Shown here one piece after another: positions 60,501 to 64,000 of a stretch of DNA of 64,000 bases. Origin of the DNA: Balanoglossus misakiensis (taxonomy: Eukaryota > Hemichordata). The notes under the pieces are model-generated. The model saw only the letters and a list, made by a program, of their open reading frames with translations. It was not told the DNA's origin and did no database searches. Location: the NCBI GenBank assembly GCA_040954595.2, contig CM082594.2, positions 5,952,001 to 6,016,000 of the forward strand, read 5' to 3'. The stretch's first letter is position 1; every line of letters starts with the position of its first letter. The position numbers and the translations under genes are program-made.

Positions 60501-61044
60501 TCAGGTTGCCATGGGAACTGATCACGCTGCTGTGCAAGAAGCTCATACCCTGAAAGCAAATTGTAAGCTCGGTAAATTGAATCGGAGTTGTAGTGTCGTT
60601 GCGTGGAGATCATATTATGGTGCCATCATAATTTTCAGTGAGACATTTTCTTGATTTGTGTGTTGTTAAGAAAGAAAAGACTCACCTTGACAATATCATA
60701 CATCAGAGAATACCTGAACATCCAATCCAGCTTAATTGCATCATTCTCCAGAATATCCTGTAGCAGAGAAAAGAAAAAAATGTTCACAGTGCTTGTACAT
60801 GGCGTTGCCTCTAGTTTTTCTCTAAGGACAATATTTGATATAACTAAAATGTTAAGGAGTATTGGATGAGTTTTTATGTCATGCAATATAGTCAGCAATA
60901 TATCGCATTTAAAAAAAATGACAAATCAAAGTTATTCACCTGAAGACTTCCTTTTGGACAGTATTCTGTCAGTATGCAGATATTTGGTGGGTCTACGCAG
61001 GCGCCGATGAAACGGGTCACGTGATCGTGTTGAATATCTCTCAT
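54661..61044 (-). CDS. Second receptor guanylate cyclase, 3' part (12 exons; 5' end beyond the window)
   Basis: The intracellular half of a membrane guanylate cyclase, read on the minus strand. Exons in coding order: 60940-61044, 60686-60757, 60378-60549, 59949-60104, 57952-58120, 57364-57519, 56758-56881, 56436-56504, 55859-56036, 55432-55530, 55045-55136, 54661-54768. These sum to 1,500 nt, 499 residues and a TAG stop, with every phase joining. Kinase homology: [32 protein letters not shown] (HGN for HRD), [18 protein letters not shown] dimerisation helix ([17 protein letters not shown]) follows. Cyclase: [51 protein letters not shown]. Metal, guanine and catalytic residues are all kept. 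The first visible exon begins with an ATG (MRDIQHDH) that is an internal conserved Met, not a start. Missing parts are the ligand domain, membrane helix and first kinase exons. It is the convergent paralog of the plus-strand gene. Confidence 0.93.
57952..61044 (-). other. Paralog kinase homology exons
   Basis: Five exons of 105, 72, 172, 156 and 169 nt in coding order, against 105, 72, 163, 150 and 169 in the plus-strand gene, with identical phases. The size differences fall in the activation segment and the loop before the VYSFGV helix ([18 protein letters not shown]). The activation segment [18 protein letters not shown] is longer and more acidic than in the other gene. The 1.8-kb intron between 58,121 and 59,948 has no recognised feature. 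Confidence 0.9.
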
Positions 61045-64000
61045 CTGAAAAGAGGAAGGTATCGTTTAAGCATGGCAAAAATGATAACAACGTTTTCTGT
61101 TCTTAAACCCAGTTTGGTGTTTTCTTTTCTTTTCTTTTCTATAACATTGCAAAAAATCTTTATACACCGGAGGCTAATCTGTAAAAGCAGTTCGAATTCG
61201 TCTCATCTTCTCATCTTCTCATGCGTTCGCGGCATGATTGTATGAAAGCGCAGGATTTCAATTTATTAATATTAGTGTGTGTACTGACAATTTGCCGTTG
61301 GATAATATCTGCGTAATGCTGCCCTGTCAGTCAACCGTGAGGGGTTTCGGGGACGGCGAGCCAGACTCTGGAAGTGTTCGGTGGCGGGGGTTAATGCACA
61401 AGATAGTTGCCGCACCGCCCGTCCTTTGTCGCGAGACCAATTGAGCGAGAGAGAGAGACCATCTTTCAAAGCAAATGAAAGGGCTCAGGCACCGGCAGTT
61501 TCTCTTATCCTAGCTCAATTCTATAGAGTGTCGGATTGAATATGTCTTACCCCGGGGGCGCAGAGGTTAAGTATTCTGCCCACCGGGGGACATTCTTCAA
61601 GCTCTGCCCACGTCACCCTGTTTTTTGGCCTAACATGATCTCAATTCAGGTTGGGGTTTAAAAGAAAGATTTAATGCTGGAGGAACTGTGGAATTTGAAG
61701 TAGCGTTAACGTGACGCTAATTGAAGACAGGATACAAATGTTAAGCACTCTTTCTTCTGGGGATATTTTCATTCAGGATACGATAAACACGTGCAGTGAA
61801 TTCTAAATCACATTTTCTGTACGAAAAAAATATACTCGATTCAAAACTGCCTGAGAAACCATAACCATGTATCTCTATGATAACATAGAAGATAAGCCCG
61901 AAAGTATGTCCTACTTGAACTACGAATTACCAGAACGTGGTTTGATATCTGAGACATAACGCAATATAAATAGATCACTTGGTCAAATTGGAATGGACGA
62001 AGGAAATCAACTTTTTTAAATGTTACTATAGCACAGATTTCCATTTCCTACATAGGCACTCGCTAATAATCTTTTTTTATAATATTATTATAATACGGAG
62101 CAGTATTCGAGGTAATGAGCGCTTTTATGACTGTACTGGTAAACCAATGAGCATTTTCACGATCTTCAGTTATCGCGTTTCTTTCAAACGGAGCAATCAT
62201 GCTATATCGTTGCGAATACATACATAGTAACAAAATTAAGCGCCCATATAAAACAAGAACACTTAAAATTTCTTACTGCAGGGTAGGAGCTTAAATGGGC
62301 TCAGAGCAAAGGCTGCGACAAGGATTCTGGTACTGAAAGGGGTCAAATGCGTATAAAAGATACTAAATGCATAGTTGTTTTTATGTCTAATGGCGCTCAA
62401 ATTACCATGAGTAAATCGATGTGCATCGATAACGCTTAGAAGAAAATCCGGAAAAAACCAGCGATGGCAGTTATCTCTGGCAGCAAGAGACGCTTCGCGG
62501 AAAAATATGTTTGCGAAAGAAAAAAACAGAACGGACGCTATCGATCGACGTCAGCTCCTTCTCCGGCTCTCGCGCTCGTAACACGAAACTGGCAGTGTAA
62601 CTAAAACACTTCAACTTCAGTTTTGACTCCACTTATGAAACTTTGATTAGCTGTGCGCGGAACTCGCTTTAACTGCGCAGGCAAACACGCGGCACCTGGC
62701 TCAATTTCCTGCGAGACGCGAAACACCATTCGACACCTGCTTGCGTTTCAATTAAAAAGCCTACCGCCCGGCACGTCACTGCAAATAAAACATTCCCCCG
62801 CTCGAGTTGCAATCTCCGAAAACTAAACATCGTTACGTTTTATTCGGTCTTTGGAAAGTGGACCTAAGTGGAATGGGACGTGGGTTTCATGTAAAAACCC
62901 GTTTTTCTCGCCTAAATTTCAGTCTCTCACTTAAGTGCAAATGAAATATTTACACGCAAGGTAATGCGCAAAATATACATGGTTGCGCTTCGGCGGCTGT
63001 TGGCAAACTTCACCGCTAAGTAGCGCCTTACGATGGACGTATTTACTGAGGATTGCGTTAGCGGACAAAATTATACATCTACGACAGCAAGAAAAGCAAA
63101 CGACCGATAAGACGGCAAGAACCGATGAAAAGTGGCTGCTAAATGTGCAGAAATCGAACGGATCACGTGTCGTGCGCGCGGCCAAACCGACGCCGACTGC
63201 GGTATTACGGGGAGTTGAGCTTCGGGGCATGTGTGATTTACGGTCCGCGAGAGCTGCAATACGAGTATACGATCTTACTTCTAGTGTTGTACGAGAGCCA
63301 ACAACGCGTAATCGAGTTTTCGTCCTCGCTTATCGCAGACTGCGAGTAAATCACAGACGACACCAGCACACAACACAGAACGCGGCGATAGTTTACAGAA
63401 ACCCTCATCGATCACCATTCTCGCTTTAATCAGTGGCCTGTTCGCGTTACTCCGTCGCATCGACATGGCGACTGTAAGCTAACCGACTGACCACTGGCAA
63501 ACATTCAACGTTCATCAGGTCAACGATCACGCTGACTTTTCTCTTTGCATTTTTTTGCTAATGGACGTAACGCTACGACATACTTTGCTCAGTTGTCATG
63601 TATTTTCCAGTCGAGTCGTTTCCCCAATTTTGAACGTTTTGGTTTTCCATAAAAACTTTTCTCGCGATAAACTATAATTATGTAGAGAAACTGTGGCCTC
63701 AACACACCCGCAGACGCACACATATATCCAAAGGAACGGCCCCGCCCTATGACCTGTACTTATATTATGAACGTGACTGCGAGGCATATTAACTAAAGAG
63801 TCTACCACAAAGATTCGCGTCGGGTAAATCGTCTCAGTGACAGCGGTAATAGTTTTTTTTCTTAAGGTTATTTTCCGCGTCACGTTCAACCTTCAGAAAG
63901 TGATAATGTGATATTACTTGCACCATATCGTGTCGGTGTCACGTATTTCATTATGAGAAATGCACGTTGTTGCCTGCCGACGAAACATCTTTCATATCTC
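61045..64000. other. Probable intron of the second receptor gene, no exons seen
   Basis: The exon preceding 60,940-61,044 should encode a GNVVAxK-type strand on the minus strand, with a donor facing 61,044. No such sequence could be found up to 64,000. The stretch contains simple repeats (TTTTC units at 61,119-61,140, GA units at 61,445-61,458) and open frames without motifs, such as 62,983-63,429. It is inferred to be one long intron of at least 2.9 kb. Confidence 0.55.

Noticed and set aside
62983-63429. 148-codon plus-strand open frame near the window end
   Set aside because: Arginine-rich translation without domain or splice context, and it overlaps several competing frames.

Overview
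This is a window of animal (metazoan) nuclear DNA, most likely from a marine invertebrate. The evidence is genes split into many short exons with GT/AG introns, two membrane guanylate cyclase receptors of the natriuretic peptide receptor type, a long AT-rich satellite, a 100-base assembly gap and scattered microsatellites. There are no operons and nothing bacterial. The species cannot be named from the sequence alone. An invertebrate deuterostome or lophotrochozoan is an inference, not a result.

Layout. 1-969 holds nothing recognisable. 970-22,932 is a tandem satellite with an 88-bp monomer of about 27% GC, roughly 245 copies as assembled, interrupted by 100 Ns at 9,862-9,961. The array is bordered by an older-looking 88-bp monomer type: about one and a half copies on the left in the same orientation, and three copies on the right in inverted orientation. 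22,933-32,280 has no recognisable gene. It holds small hairpins, CpG-rich palindromes, a diverged duplicated module and three sites resembling RFX X-boxes.

32,669-51,218 (+) is a complete 21-exon receptor guanylate cyclase gene. All exon phases join without a break into 3,204 nt (1,067 residues). In order it encodes a signal peptide, an ANF-type ligand-binding domain, one transmembrane helix, a kinase homology domain, a dimerisation helix and a guanylate cyclase catalytic domain. 54,661-61,044 (-) holds the last 12 coding exons of a second gene of the same family. Its 5' part (ligand-binding domain, membrane helix, start of the kinase homology domain) must lie beyond base 64,000. The two genes converge tail to tail with about 3.4 kb between stop codons. 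Their 12 shared exons have the same order and phases and nearly the same sizes, so they are an inverted paralogous pair.

Both proteins should be single-pass membrane receptors that convert GTP to cGMP on ligand binding. Both keep the cyclase residues expected for metal binding, guanine recognition and catalysis, and both replace the kinase HRD motif with HGN, as is usual for the regulatory pseudokinase of this family. The ligands cannot be told from the sequence.
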